Positions 9,115 through 17,499 of a DNA stretch of 64,000 nt are shown piece by piece. How positions within the stretch are numbered: the first letter of the stretch is position 1; each line of letters opens with the position of its first letter. Source of the stretch: Lachnospiraceae bacterium (lineage in GTDB: Bacteria > Bacillota > Clostridia > Lachnospirales > Lachnospiraceae); the NCBI GenBank assembly GCA_009774375.1, contig VSNO01000003.1, forward strand, positions 1 through 64,000, written 5' to 3'. A program made the translations under genes and the position numbers. A model generated the notes under the pieces. It saw only the letters and a list, made by a program, of their open reading frames with translations. It was not told the DNA's origin and searched no databases.

Positions 9115-10453
9115 TATATTGAAGAAAGTGGTCAGGCTGATCACAAACAATTTTGGCCTGAAGATCCTGGCAGTGATCGTGTCCTGCGGTCTGTGGATCG
9201 TGGTGGATAACAGCAACGATCCGCTTGTCACGGATACCTATTACAATATCCCGGTCGAGATCATCAATGCGGATCTGGTGACAAATGAGGGGAAGGTCTA
9301 TGACGTGCTGGATGGGACAGATGTGGTCAACGTCACGGTGAAAGGAAAGAAGACTGTGCTGCAGTATGTCTCAAAGGAGGATATCAGGGCAGTTGCGGAT
9401 ATGTCGGAGCTCACACTCATGAATACGATCGGGATCAAGGTGTCGAGTGCGCGCAGCAATTCTGAGCTTGATTTCAAGACCAATATAGACAGCGTGAAGC
9501 TGTCGATCGAGAACAAGAGGAGTGTTCAGAAGCCGATCAACGTGACGACATCCGGGGAACCGGCGCAGGGTTATGTGGTCGGAGAGGTGAAGCCGAGCCA
9601 GAACGTTGTCAGATTCTCAGGACCGGAGTCACTGATCGAGGAGATAGACCATGTGGACGCAGTGATCAGTGTCGACGATTATTCTTCGGATATCAATACA
9701 AGCGCTGAGTTGAAACTCTACGATGCAGAGAATAATGAGATCAAGAACAGTTCGATCAAGATGAACATAACGACGGTGAATGTCGCCGTGACGATCCTGG
9801 GGACAAAGATCGTTCCGCTGAGCTTTGTTGTTCCGGATCAGCCGGCAAACGGGTATGTGGTCAATGGCGAGCCGTTCAGCATGCCCGAGACTGTGACGAT
9901 CGCGGGCAGGAACAGTGTCCTGGATGGCATTTCAAAGATCGTCATATCAGATCCGGCGCTCAGTGTCGAGGACCGGACAGAAAGTATGACTGCAGTGATC
10001 AATGTCAGGAAGTATCTGCCAACAGGAGTACAGTTTGCGGACAGCAGTTTTGGCGGCAATGTGAGCGTTACGGTGGGGATCGAGCAGCTCGTGACAAGGG
10101 AACTGCGGATACCGGCGACATCAGGACATTTTGCAGCGGGTTTTGGGGCTGGCAGCAATCCGGATGATCTGAAGCTGACTTTGAGGGAACTGGAAAACCA
10201 GGAGTACTATACGATCCGCATATCAGGAACAAAGGCGGCAGTGGATGCGGTGAATGCCGAGGATGTGATCGGCGTGATAGATATGAATGCGCTGCTTGAA
10301 AAACTTGGGCTTACGGAGTGGGTTCCGGGAATCTATCAGGGAGAGATTACATTTAATGACGTTCTGGATTATGTGACACTGGAACAGCCGTATCAGATGA
10401 CGATCGTACTCGAGGCGATAGAAGAAGAGGCTGATGGCAATAATAATGAATAA
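9104..10453 (+). CDS. cdaR: CdaR, YbbR-domain regulator of CdaA
   Basis: CdaR is the extracytoplasmic partner that modulates CdaA activity. The 449-residue protein has a single N-terminal membrane anchor (about residues 17-37) followed by tandem YbbR beta domains filling the rest, about four by my reading. Recurrent features such as KPINVTTSGEPAQGYVVGEV and VPDQPANGYVVNGEP recur at about 90-residue spacing. The acidic C-terminus (EAIEEEADGNNNE) is a short tail. The start overlaps cdaA, which implies translational coupling. GlmM follows after 24 bases. Confidence 0.93.
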   Translation: MKNSILKKVVRLITNNFGLKILAVIVSCGLWIVVDNSNDPLVTDTYYNIPVEIINADLVTNEGKVYDVLDGTDVVNVTVKGKKTVLQYVSKEDIRAVADMSELTLMNTIGIKVSSARSNSELDFKTNIDSVKLSIENKRSVQKPINVTTSGEPAQGYVVGEVKPSQNVVRFSGPESLIEEIDHVDAVISVDDYSSDINTSAELKLYDAENNEIKNSSIKMNITTVNVAVTILGTKIVPLSFVVPDQPANGYVVNGEPFSMPETVTIAGRNSVLDGISKIVISDPALSVEDRTESMTAVINVRKYLPTGVQFADSSFGGNVSVTVGIEQLVTRELRIPATSGHFAAGFGAGSNPDDLKLTLRELENQEYYTIRISGTKAAVDAVNAEDVIGVIDMNALLEKLGLTEWVPGIYQGEITFNDVLDYVTLEQPYQMTIVLEAIEEEADGNNNE

Positions 10454-10477
10454 ATAAATTTTGGAGGATTGTAAGAG

Positions 10478-11827
10478 ATGGCGAGATTATTTGGAACAGA
10501 TGGTGTGCGGGGGGTGGCAAACGATGAACTGACACCGATGCTTGCCATGCAGTTAGGTCAGGCCGGGGCGTATGTCCTGTCGAAGGAGAACGCGCATAAG
10601 CCGACGATCATGGTGGGATGTGACACGCGCATTTCCGGGGATATGCTGGCAAATGCCCTGATGGCAGGAGCCTGCTCTGTGGGGGCAAATGTGGTGTACG
10701 TGGGTGTGATCCCTACGCCGGCGATCGCTTATCTGACCAAAAAATACAGAGTGGACGCGGGTGTTGTGATATCGGCTTCGCACAATCCGGTTGAGTTCAA
10801 CGGGATCAAGTTCTTTGACGGAAACGGATTTAAGCTGCCGGATTCCATGGAGGATGAGATCGAGGCCCTGATCAGAAGCGGCATGAAGGATATCCAGTTT
10901 CCGACGGGACCGAGCGTGGGAAAGATCAAGTATCGCACGGATGCGCGGGAGGAGTATATCAATCATTCCGTGCAGGCTGTTCCGGTCGATCTGAGCGGCA
11001 TGAAGATCGTGGTCGACTGTGCGGAGGGCGCTTCCTTCTACACATCTGTGGAGACGCTCAAGGAGCTTGGCGCGAATATCGTGGCGATCCACAACAATCC
11101 TGACGGGACGAACATCAATGCAAACTGCGGTTCTACCCACATGGGTGAACTGCAGGCGCGCGTGGTGTATGAGAAGGCGGACGTGGGGCTGGCGTTTGAC
11201 GGTGACGCGGACAGACTGCTCGCGGTGGACGAAAACGGCAATCAGGTTGACGGTGATGTGATCATGGCGATCATCGGTGACCATATGAAATCAAAGGGCA
11301 CTCTGAAGGACAATACGATCGTTGCAACCGTGATGAGCAACTTGGGATTTTTCCTCATGGGCAAGGAGAACGGGATCAATATCGAGCAGACAAAGGTCGG
11401 AGACCGGTATGTGCTGGAGCGGATGATCGAGATCGGGGCAAATCTTGGCGGAGAGCAGTCAGGACACATTATCTTCCTTGATGAGAATACGACGGGTGAC
11501 GGTCTGCTCAGCGCATTGCATTTACTGCAGGTGATGGTAGAGACAGGAAAATCCCTGTCAGAGCTTGCGACGATCATGACAGTGCTCCCACAGGCGCTTG
11601 TCGGGGCGAAGGTTCCCAATCACAAGAAGAACAGTTATATGGAATATGCGGAGATCGCGGAGGCGGTCGAGCGGGTGAGCGCGAAATTTGCAGATGAGGG
11701 CAGAGTGTTGATCAGACCTTCGGGTACAGAGCCGCTGGTTCGGGTAATGATTGAGGGAAAGGATCAGCGGATGATCGAGAAAGAGGCGAGGGAGCTTGCC
11801 GAACTGATACAGAACGTAATGCTGTGA
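10478..11827 (+). CDS. glmM: Phosphoglucosamine mutase GlmM
   Basis: GlmM converts glucosamine-6-phosphate to glucosamine-1-phosphate on the way to UDP-GlcNAc, feeding peptidoglycan and the sugar pathways further along this window. The 449-residue protein has the phosphoserine loop SASHNP (catalytic Ser about 101), the metal loop FDGDADR near residue 240 and the C-terminal phosphate loop RPSGTEPLVRVM. GGAGG lies 10 bases before ATG 10478. In relatives GlmM activity is linked to c-di-AMP through direct contact with CdaA, which fits the conserved order seen here. Confidence 0.97.
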   Translation: MARLFGTDGVRGVANDELTPMLAMQLGQAGAYVLSKENAHKPTIMVGCDTRISGDMLANALMAGACSVGANVVYVGVIPTPAIAYLTKKYRVDAGVVISASHNPVEFNGIKFFDGNGFKLPDSMEDEIEALIRSGMKDIQFPTGPSVGKIKYRTDAREEYINHSVQAVPVDLSGMKIVVDCAEGASFYTSVETLKELGANIVAIHNNPDGTNINANCGSTHMGELQARVVYEKADVGLAFDGDADRLLAVDENGNQVDGDVIMAIIGDHMKSKGTLKDNTIVATVMSNLGFFLMGKENGINIEQTKVGDRYVLERMIEIGANLGGEQSGHIIFLDENTTGDGLLSALHLLQVMVETGKSLSELATIMTVLPQALVGAKVPNHKKNSYMEYAEIAEAVERVSAKFADEGRVLIRPSGTEPLVRVMIEGKDQRMIEKEARELAELIQNVML

Positions 11828-11871
11828 TGCACGCGAGCGCAAGGTGAGAGACCATAATGGAGGTGTGAGAA

Positions 11872-12135
11872 ATGGTTAGTCAGAAGGTAGTTATCAAGAA
11901 CCCGACAGGGCTGCATTTGCGTCCGGCAGGAATTTTATGTAAGGAAGCGATGCAGTTTAACTCGCTGATAACCTTTACATTCCGCGGAAATACGGCAAAT
12001 GCCAAGAGTGTGCTGAGTGTGCTGGGCGCATGCATCAAATGTGGCGATGAGATAGAGGTTTTTTGTGAAGGTTCAGATGAGAATGAGGCTCTGTCTACTA
12101 TGATCAGTGTCATAGCAGGTGGCCTGGGAGAGTAA
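11872..12135 (+). CDS. HPr family phosphocarrier protein
   Basis: This is a 87-residue HPr-type protein of the phosphotransferase system. The PEP-dependent phosphorylation site is present (GLHLRPAG, His15), and so is the regulatory serine (NAKSVL, Ser46) used by HPr kinase in Firmicutes. The usual GLHARP is GLHLRP here. Both sites are intact, so it is not a Crh-type protein that has lost His15. Cysteines at 23, 54 and 57 are more than is usual for HPr. ATG 11872 follows AATGGAGGTG. Whether this is the main PTS HPr or a paralogue cannot be told from the window. Confidence 0.9.
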   Translation: MVSQKVVIKNPTGLHLRPAGILCKEAMQFNSLITFTFRGNTANAKSVLSVLGACIKCGDEIEVFCEGSDENEALSTMISVIAGGLGE

Positions 12136-12149
12136 GGAAGGGAATTCGT

Positions 12150-12209
12150 CCGAAGCAGCTTCGGGCTAGAGCGTGTTTGAAAAATGCTTTCCGTCAGACA
12201 CGCTCTAAT
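12150..12209 (+). terminator. Two adjacent hairpins between HPr and rmlD
   Basis: A short hairpin (CCGAAG/CTTCGG, 12150-12164) is followed by a 14-bp stem. Its arms are 12167-12180 (TAGAGCGTGTTTGA) and 12194-12207 (TCAGACACGCTCTA), with one G-U-type mismatch and a 13-base loop. Only AATTT follows, so termination would be modest. It sits where the housekeeping block ends and the glycan locus begins. A dispersed palindromic repeat is an alternative reading. Confidence 0.55.
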
Positions 12210-12298
12210 TTCATGTTAGGGGATTTCCGGCGTACCTGCGGTGAATAGAGTTCGGCTATATGAGAAAAGCTAACAATATCAGGAAAGGAAATGAAAAG

Positions 12299-13171
12299 AT
12301 GAGTGTGGTAAAAAAGATAATCGTCACGGGCTGCAATGGACAGCTCGGGCGCGCGATCAACAAAACATATCAGGGCAGCACAGAGTATGAGTGCGTGAAT
12401 ACGGATGTCGGTGAGCTCGATATCACGAAGGTCGACGCCGTGGACCGATTTGTGGCGGAAGTGAAGCCGTATGCCATCATCAACTGTGCCGCGCACACGA
12501 ATGTAAACGGGTGTGAGACGGATGTGGACAACGCATATAAGATCAATGCGGTCGGACCAAGAAACCTGGCCATCGCGGCGGCGAGGTATCACGCAAAGCT
12601 GATGCACGTATCCACGGATTATGTGTTTGACGGACAGGCACGCACGCCGTATACCGAGTTTGACACGCCGGGTCCGAAGACGGTCTATGGCAGGACGAAG
12701 CTTGCGGGTGAGGATTTTGTGAAGGAATTTGCCAGGGAGTATTTTATCGTCCGCACGGCGTGGCTCTACGGCGACGGAAAGAATTTCGTGAGGACGATGC
12801 TCGCCCTGTCGGAGAAGCATGACAAAGTGACCGTGATCGGGGATCAGTTTGGCTCGCCGACGAGCGCGGACGAGCTTGCCAGTGCGATCGCATATCTGCT
12901 TCCGACGGACAATTTCGGGGTGTTTCACGGAACCTGCGAGGGGATCACGAACTGGGCTGATTTCACGAGGGAAATCTACCGGCTCGCAGGGAAATCCACG
13001 GCGGTCGAGACGGTGACGACAGAGCAGTATGACAGGAATGTGACAGGCGTGGTGGCGCCGAGGCCGAAATACTCCGTGCTTGAAAACTATATGCTGAAGC
13101 TCACGACGGATTTTATGTTTGCGGATTGGGAAAAGGCCATCGCAGAATATATAAAGGACTTGTCATTCTGA
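12299..13171 (+). CDS. rmlD: dTDP-4-dehydrorhamnose reductase-like protein (RmlD)
   Basis: This short-chain/extended reductase of the RmlD family (290 residues) makes the last step of dTDP-L-rhamnose. It has the nucleotide loop GCNGQLG (residues 11-17), the HVSTDYVFDG segment, catalytic VYGRTK near 128-133 and the late motif PRPKYSVL. ATG 12299 is preceded by AGGAAAGGAA; an in-frame ATG 12260 has no site. No rmlA, rmlB or rmlC is in the window, so either they lie elsewhere or this reductase acts in another nucleotide-sugar route. A strong promoter for gmd overlaps its 3' end. Confidence 0.88.
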   Translation: MSVVKKIIVTGCNGQLGRAINKTYQGSTEYECVNTDVGELDITKVDAVDRFVAEVKPYAIINCAAHTNVNGCETDVDNAYKINAVGPRNLAIAAARYHAKLMHVSTDYVFDGQARTPYTEFDTPGPKTVYGRTKLAGEDFVKEFAREYFIVRTAWLYGDGKNFVRTMLALSEKHDKVTVIGDQFGSPTSADELASAIAYLLPTDNFGVFHGTCEGITNWADFTREIYRLAGKSTAVETVTTEQYDRNVTGVVAPRPKYSVLENYMLKLTTDFMFADWEKAIAEYIKDLSF

Positions 13172-13188
13172 CAAAGTATGGGTATACT
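13160..13188 (+). promoter_or_regulatory. Sigma-A-type promoter before gmd
   Basis: The -35 box TTGTCA (13160-13165), a 17-base spacer and the -10 box TATACT (13183-13188) make a near-consensus promoter. It overlaps the end of rmlD and lies about 60 bases before the gmd start. It would drive the long gmd to 28035 cassette. Confidence 0.7.
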
Positions 13189-13249
13189 AAGAATGGAATA
13201 ATGTGGAAGACAAGTTGGACATGAAATAATGAAAGGAAACAGGTATGAT

Positions 13250-14332
13250 ATGAACAATATAGCATTGATCACTGGGATCACGGGACAGGACGGCTCCTAT
13301 CTGGCAGAGTTTCTGCTCGCAAAGGGATATGAGGTGCACGGACTGATCAGGCGGCACAGTATCTCGAACACGATGCGTATCGACCATCTGATCAGATCAG
13401 ATTATTACAAGGTGAAATTTTTTCTTCATTTTGCAGATACGACGGATTCGTCCAATCTGATGCGCATCATCGGCGAGATCAGACCGACGGAGGTCTATAA
13501 TCTCGCGGCACAGTCCCATGTGGGCGTCTCATTTGAAGTTCCGGAGTACACGGCGGATGCGACAGGCGTCAGCACGTTAAAGCTGCTGGAGGCGATCCGG
13601 GTGAACGGGGGCAACTGCAGATACTATCAGGCATCGACCTCCGAGCTTTTCGGGGGGCTTCCGGAGACGGCGCCGCAGAGTGAGACGACGCCGTTTTATC
13701 CCAAGAGCCCGTATGGCGTGGCAAAGCTGTACTCTTACTGGATCACGGTGAATTACAGGGAGTCCTACAACATGTTCGCATGCAACGGCATCCTGTTCAA
13801 CCACGAGTCGCCCAGGCGCGGTGAGAATTTCGTGACGAGAAAGATCACGCTCGCCATCGCGAATATGACCGCCGGAAAGCAGGACAAGCTTTCGCTCGGA
13901 AACATGAATGCCAAGAGAGACTGGGGATTTGCGGGCGATTATGTCGAAGGGATGTGGCTGATGCTCCAGCAGAATGCCCCCGGGGACTATGTGCTCGCGA
14001 CCAACGAGACGCATACCGTGCGCCAGTTTGTGGAGGCGGCGTTTGGAGAGCTTGGCATCGCTATCCGCTGGGAGGGCGAGGGCGTCCATGAGAAGGGTTA
14101 TGATGCCGCCAGCGGAAAGCTGCTTGTCGATGTCAATCCGGAGTTCTACCGTCCGGCAGAGGTTGAATTCCTCTGGGGAAATGCGGCGAAGGCGGAGAAG
14201 GAGCTTGGATGGAAGCGAAAAGTGGATTTCAGGGGGCTGGTGTCCATGATGATGGACGCGGATATGAAGGCAGTCACGGGAATGTCATGCGCACAGTACA
14301 GGAACAGCAGGGACGGAGGAAGCAATGAATAA
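13250..14332 (+). CDS. gmd: GDP-mannose 4,6-dehydratase
   Basis: This enzyme converts GDP-D-mannose to GDP-4-keto-6-deoxy-D-mannose, the first step to GDP-L-fucose. It is an extended SDR of 360 residues with TGITGQDGSYL at residues 8-18, the NLAAQSHVG segment and the active-site SPYGVAK. ATG 13250 is chosen for the site GAAAGGAAACAGG; an in-frame ATG 13229 has none. It overlaps fcl by 8 bases. Enzymes making GDP-mannose (ManB, ManC) are not in the window. Confidence 0.95.
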   Translation: MNNIALITGITGQDGSYLAEFLLAKGYEVHGLIRRHSISNTMRIDHLIRSDYYKVKFFLHFADTTDSSNLMRIIGEIRPTEVYNLAAQSHVGVSFEVPEYTADATGVSTLKLLEAIRVNGGNCRYYQASTSELFGGLPETAPQSETTPFYPKSPYGVAKLYSYWITVNYRESYNMFACNGILFNHESPRRGENFVTRKITLAIANMTAGKQDKLSLGNMNAKRDWGFAGDYVEGMWLMLQQNAPGDYVLATNETHTVRQFVEAAFGELGIAIRWEGEGVHEKGYDAASGKLLVDVNPEFYRPAEVEFLWGNAAKAEKELGWKRKVDFRGLVSMMMDADMKAVTGMSCAQYRNSRDGGSNE

Positions 14333-15266
14333 GTCAGACAAAATCTATGTGGCGGGGCACAGGGGGCTTGTGGGCTCTGCCATTGTGAGAAATCTAGAAG
14401 AAAAAGGATACACCAATGTGATCGGAAGAACACACAGGGAACTTGACCTGACAAGCCAGCAGGCCGTGAGGGAATTTTTTGAGACAGAGAGGCCGGATGT
14501 GGTCGTCCTCGCGGCCGCGAAGGTCGGCGGGATCAACGCCAACAACACGGCGCCTGCGGAATTTGCCTACGAGAATATGCAGATCCAGTGCAATGTGATC
14601 CAGTGCAGTCATGTGTATCATGTCAGGAAGCTGCTGTTTCTCGGAAGCACCTGCATCTATCCGAGGATGGCGCCGCAGCCGATCCCGGAGGATGCACTGC
14701 TCACGGGACCGCTGGAGGAGACGAACGAGGCGTACGCGATCGCTAAGATCTCCGGGCTGGAGATGTGCAAATTCTACAAGAGACAGTACGGTGATGACTT
14801 TATCAGTTGTATGCCGACAAACCTCTACGGGCCTTATGACAATTATGATCTGTCAGGCTCCCACGTCATGCCTGCGATGATCCGCAAATTCCACGATGCA
14901 AAGATGAACAATGTCCCAAGTGTGGAGCTGTGGGGAACAGGCACGCCGCTGCGCGAGTTCCTGTACGTGGATGACATGGCGGATGCCTGCGTATTCCTGC
15001 TGGAGCATTACGACGGGGAACAGCATGTGAACATCGGGACCGGCAAGGAAGTGACGATCAGGGAGCTGGCTGATACCGTTCGGCGGGTAGTAGGTTATCA
15101 GGGCGAGATCGTGTGGAACCCGGATATGCCCGACGGCACGCCGCGGAAGCTGACAGACGTGACAAAGCTGCACAACCTCGGGTGGACCCACAAGGTAGAA
15201 CTTGAGGAGGGTGTGCAGCTGGCGTACGACTGGTTCCGGGAGAATGTGAAGGACGCTCGGCTATAA
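14325..15266 (+). CDS. fcl: GDP-L-fucose synthase
   Basis: This is the bifunctional epimerase/reductase that finishes GDP-L-fucose from the Gmd product. It is an SDR of 313 residues with AGHRGLVGSAI near the N-terminus, LFLGSTCIYP and the active-site pair in EAYAIAKISG. The C-terminal substrate loop includes GTGTPLREFLYVDDMA. The start overlaps gmd, so the two are translated together. With gmd it marks fucose, or a derivative, as a likely component of the surface glycan. Confidence 0.95.
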   Translation: MNKSDKIYVAGHRGLVGSAIVRNLEEKGYTNVIGRTHRELDLTSQQAVREFFETERPDVVVLAAAKVGGINANNTAPAEFAYENMQIQCNVIQCSHVYHVRKLLFLGSTCIYPRMAPQPIPEDALLTGPLEETNEAYAIAKISGLEMCKFYKRQYGDDFISCMPTNLYGPYDNYDLSGSHVMPAMIRKFHDAKMNNVPSVELWGTGTPLREFLYVDDMADACVFLLEHYDGEQHVNIGTGKEVTIRELADTVRRVVGYQGEIVWNPDMPDGTPRKLTDVTKLHNLGWTHKVELEEGVQLAYDWFRENVKDARL

Positions 15267-15279
15267 TGAGGATGGGGGA

Positions 15280-15708
15280 GTGATCAGGGACCGTGCACGG
15301 ATATTTTTGATATGCGGGACGGCTGAATTAGGGTGTGATAAAGTAAATATGGATGGTGAATGTTCGAGGGTAAACATCTATAAACGAACTACATACCATA
15401 TGGTCAGATGCGGATTTCAGGCGAGGCAGAAGGGCTATCGTTACCTGCGGGAAGCGGTATGGATAGCCTATCAGGAGCCCGAAGTCCTGACTTCGGTCAC
15501 GAAACGCTTGTATCCTGAAGTGGCGAAGCGTTTCAGTACTACAGACAAACAGGTGGAACGTGCGATACGAAATGCGATCGAAACCGCATGGAGCAATGGA
15601 GAACCAGAGACATTGAAAGAGTTTTTTAAAGAAATCTATGGCGACGGAACGATCAGACCGACCAATACAGAGGTTATCGAAAAAATGGTCGGTTTTTTAA
15701 GAATATAG
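15280..15708 (+). CDS. Stand-alone Spo0A C-terminal DNA-binding domain protein
   Basis: Residues from about 44 to the end match the effector domain of Spo0A: GYRYLREAV, LYPEVAKRF, and the recognition-helix region VERAIRNAIETAW, then IRPTNTEVIEKMV. No receiver domain or phosphorylation site precedes it; the first 40 residues are short and cysteine-containing. The 142-residue form begins at GTG 15280, with GAGGATGGGGGA just upstream. ATG 15349 would give a 119-residue product. Spo0A binds TGTCGAA-type boxes; this protein may do likewise. It sits between fcl and a GT2 on the same strand, so a role as local regulator of the glycan locus is a reasonable inference. The family match is strong; the function is open. 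Confidence 0.85.
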   Translation: MIRDRARIFLICGTAELGCDKVNMDGECSRVNIYKRTTYHMVRCGFQARQKGYRYLREAVWIAYQEPEVLTSVTKRLYPEVAKRFSTTDKQVERAIRNAIETAWSNGEPETLKEFFKEIYGDGTIRPTNTEVIEKMVGFLRI

Positions 15709-15742
15709 AGGATTCCAAAGATTCGGTTGGAGGAAGAGGCAG

Positions 15743-16684
15743 TTGAAGGCTTATACGAAGATTTTGAGCATCATTGTACCCTGCTATAATGAGGAGGAGA
15801 GCGTACCGCATTTCTATGCAGAGGCAGTGAAGCAGGAAACATTTTTTCATGAGAAGGATGTGGAGTTTGAGTTTATATTTGTGGATGACGGCTCGAGGGA
15901 TGGCACGGTGGCAGCTGTAAAGGCGCTTCGGGAAAAGGACGAGCGCGTACATCTGGTATCGTTTTCAAGAAATTTTGGGAAGGAAGCTGCCATCATTGCG
16001 GGGCTGGAGAAGTCAGCAGGAGATTTTACGGTATTGATGGATGCGGATCTGCAGGATCCGCCGGCGATCCTGCCGGAGATGTACAGCTACATTGAGCAGG
16101 GGTATGACTCGGTGGCGACGAGACGCGTGGACAGAAAGGGAGAGCCTCCGATCCGGTCTTTTTTTGCGAGACGGTTTTATGGCCTGATGCGCAGGATCTC
16201 CAAGACGGAGATCGTGGACGGCGCGAGGGACTACAGGCTGATGACAAGGCAGGTGACGGATGCGATCCTGGCAATGAAAGAGTACAACCGTTTTTCCAAG
16301 GGAATCTTTGGATGGGTGGGGTATACTACGAAATGGATCGAATATGAAAATGTAAAGCGGGTGGCAGGCGAGACGAAGTGGTCTTTCTGGAAACTTTTTC
16401 TGTATTCGCTGGACGGGATCATGGCATTTTCAACGGCGCCGCTGTCGATCGCGTCCGTGTTTGGGATCTTGTTCTGCTTTGTGGCTTTTGTGTTTATGAT
16501 CTTTATCTTTGTCAGGGCGCTGATCTACGGCGATCCGGTGGCGGGGTGGCCGTCCATGATGTGTATCATCTCGCTGATCGGCGGCGTGCAGCTGCTGTGC
16601 CTTGGCATCATGGGACAGTATATGAGCAAGATGTATATGGAAGTGAAGGACAGACCCAAATACCTTGTCAGGGAAGAGTTTTGA
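15743..16684 (+). CDS. GtrB/DPM1-like GT2, polyprenyl-phosphate sugar synthase
   Basis: This family 2 glycosyltransferase of 313 residues is of the kind that puts a sugar on polyprenyl phosphate at the cytoplasmic face. The GT-A core starts SIIVPCYNEEESV; the metal motif is MDADLQDPP near residues 96-104. RRISKTEIVDGARDYRLM is a typical GtrB acceptor-side segment. Two C-terminal membrane helices lie at about 229-257 and 270-293. The start is TTG 15743, with GGAGGAAGAGG upstream. Its lipid-linked product would serve GT-C enzymes on the outside, several of which are encoded further on. Confidence 0.88.
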   Translation: MKAYTKILSIIVPCYNEEESVPHFYAEAVKQETFFHEKDVEFEFIFVDDGSRDGTVAAVKALREKDERVHLVSFSRNFGKEAAIIAGLEKSAGDFTVLMDADLQDPPAILPEMYSYIEQGYDSVATRRVDRKGEPPIRSFFARRFYGLMRRISKTEIVDGARDYRLMTRQVTDAILAMKEYNRFSKGIFGWVGYTTKWIEYENVKRVAGETKWSFWKLFLYSLDGIMAFSTAPLSIASVFGILFCFVAFVFMIFIFVRALIYGDPVAGWPSMMCIISLIGGVQLLCLGIMGQYMSKMYMEVKDRPKYLVREEF

Positions 16685-16686
16685 GT

Positions 16687-17484
16687 ATGACGGATATGAA
16701 GGAAAAAAGAAGCGGACTGGTGAGTATCATTGTGCCGGTTTACAATGCGGCGCAGTTTATCACAGAGACGATCAGCCGCGTGCAGCAACAGACCTATGAT
16801 GACTGGGAGCTTCTGCTGGTGGACGACTGTTCGACCGACATGAGCAGGGAGCTGATCTGTCAGAAAAGCACGGAGGATCCGCGCATAAGGCTTATCATGC
16901 CAAAGGCGGATAAGAATGGCGGCGCCGCGAGGGCGAGAAACCGCGGTGTCGGGGAGGCGCGAGGACAGTATATCTGCTTTCTGGACGCAGATGATATCTG
17001 GCTGCCGGATAAGCTCCAGTGTGAGCTGGAATTTATTCAGGATATACAGCGAGAGAAAGCGCCTGATGCCGGATTTGTGTTTATGGGGTATGAGTTTGCG
17101 GACGGATCAGGAAACGGACTTGGAAAAGTCGTGCACGTGCCAGAGCAGATCACTTACCGGCAGGCATTGAAGAATACGACCATTTTTACGTCGACAGTGA
17201 TGATCGACCGGAATAAGATACCGGATGAGGACATCTGTATGCCCTGTATCGCCAGTGAGGATACAGCGACGTGGTGGCGTCTTCTGAAAAAATATGGCGC
17301 GGCATATGGCATGGATACAAACCTGGTCCGCTACAGGAGAAGTGCGGATACATTATCGTCAAATAAACTGACTGCAGTCAGGAGGATATGGAATCTGTAC
17401 CGCAGACAGGAGCGTCTGTCAGTCATAAGGAGTGCGTACTGTATGTGCTTTTGGGCATTCAGGGCGGTTTTGCGGAGGGTGTAG
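16687..17484 (+). CDS. Family 2 glycosyltransferase
   Basis: This is a cytoplasmic GT2 of 265 residues. The GT-A core is LVSIIVPVYNAAQFI, then VDDCSTDMS and CFLDADDIWLPDKL near residue 100; the later SEDTATWWRLLKK segment is common in this group. ATG 16687 follows the previous stop by two bases, with AGGGAAG upstream. A longer open frame reaches back to 16378, but that part runs antiparallel in sense to no known domain and lies inside the preceding gene. Sugar and linkage cannot be read from sequence. Confidence 0.88.
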   Translation: MTDMKEKRSGLVSIIVPVYNAAQFITETISRVQQQTYDDWELLLVDDCSTDMSRELICQKSTEDPRIRLIMPKADKNGGAARARNRGVGEARGQYICFLDADDIWLPDKLQCELEFIQDIQREKAPDAGFVFMGYEFADGSGNGLGKVVHVPEQITYRQALKNTTIFTSTVMIDRNKIPDEDICMPCIASEDTATWWRLLKKYGAAYGMDTNLVRYRRSADTLSSNKLTAVRRIWNLYRRQERLSVIRSAYCMCFWAFRAVLRRV

Positions 17485-17499
17485 TTTGGAGGCTGGACA

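Noticed and set aside
16378..16686. N-terminal extension of the GT2 at 16687
   Set aside because: It overlaps the preceding GT2 in another frame, and the GT-A core starts only after 16687, where a ribosome site is present.
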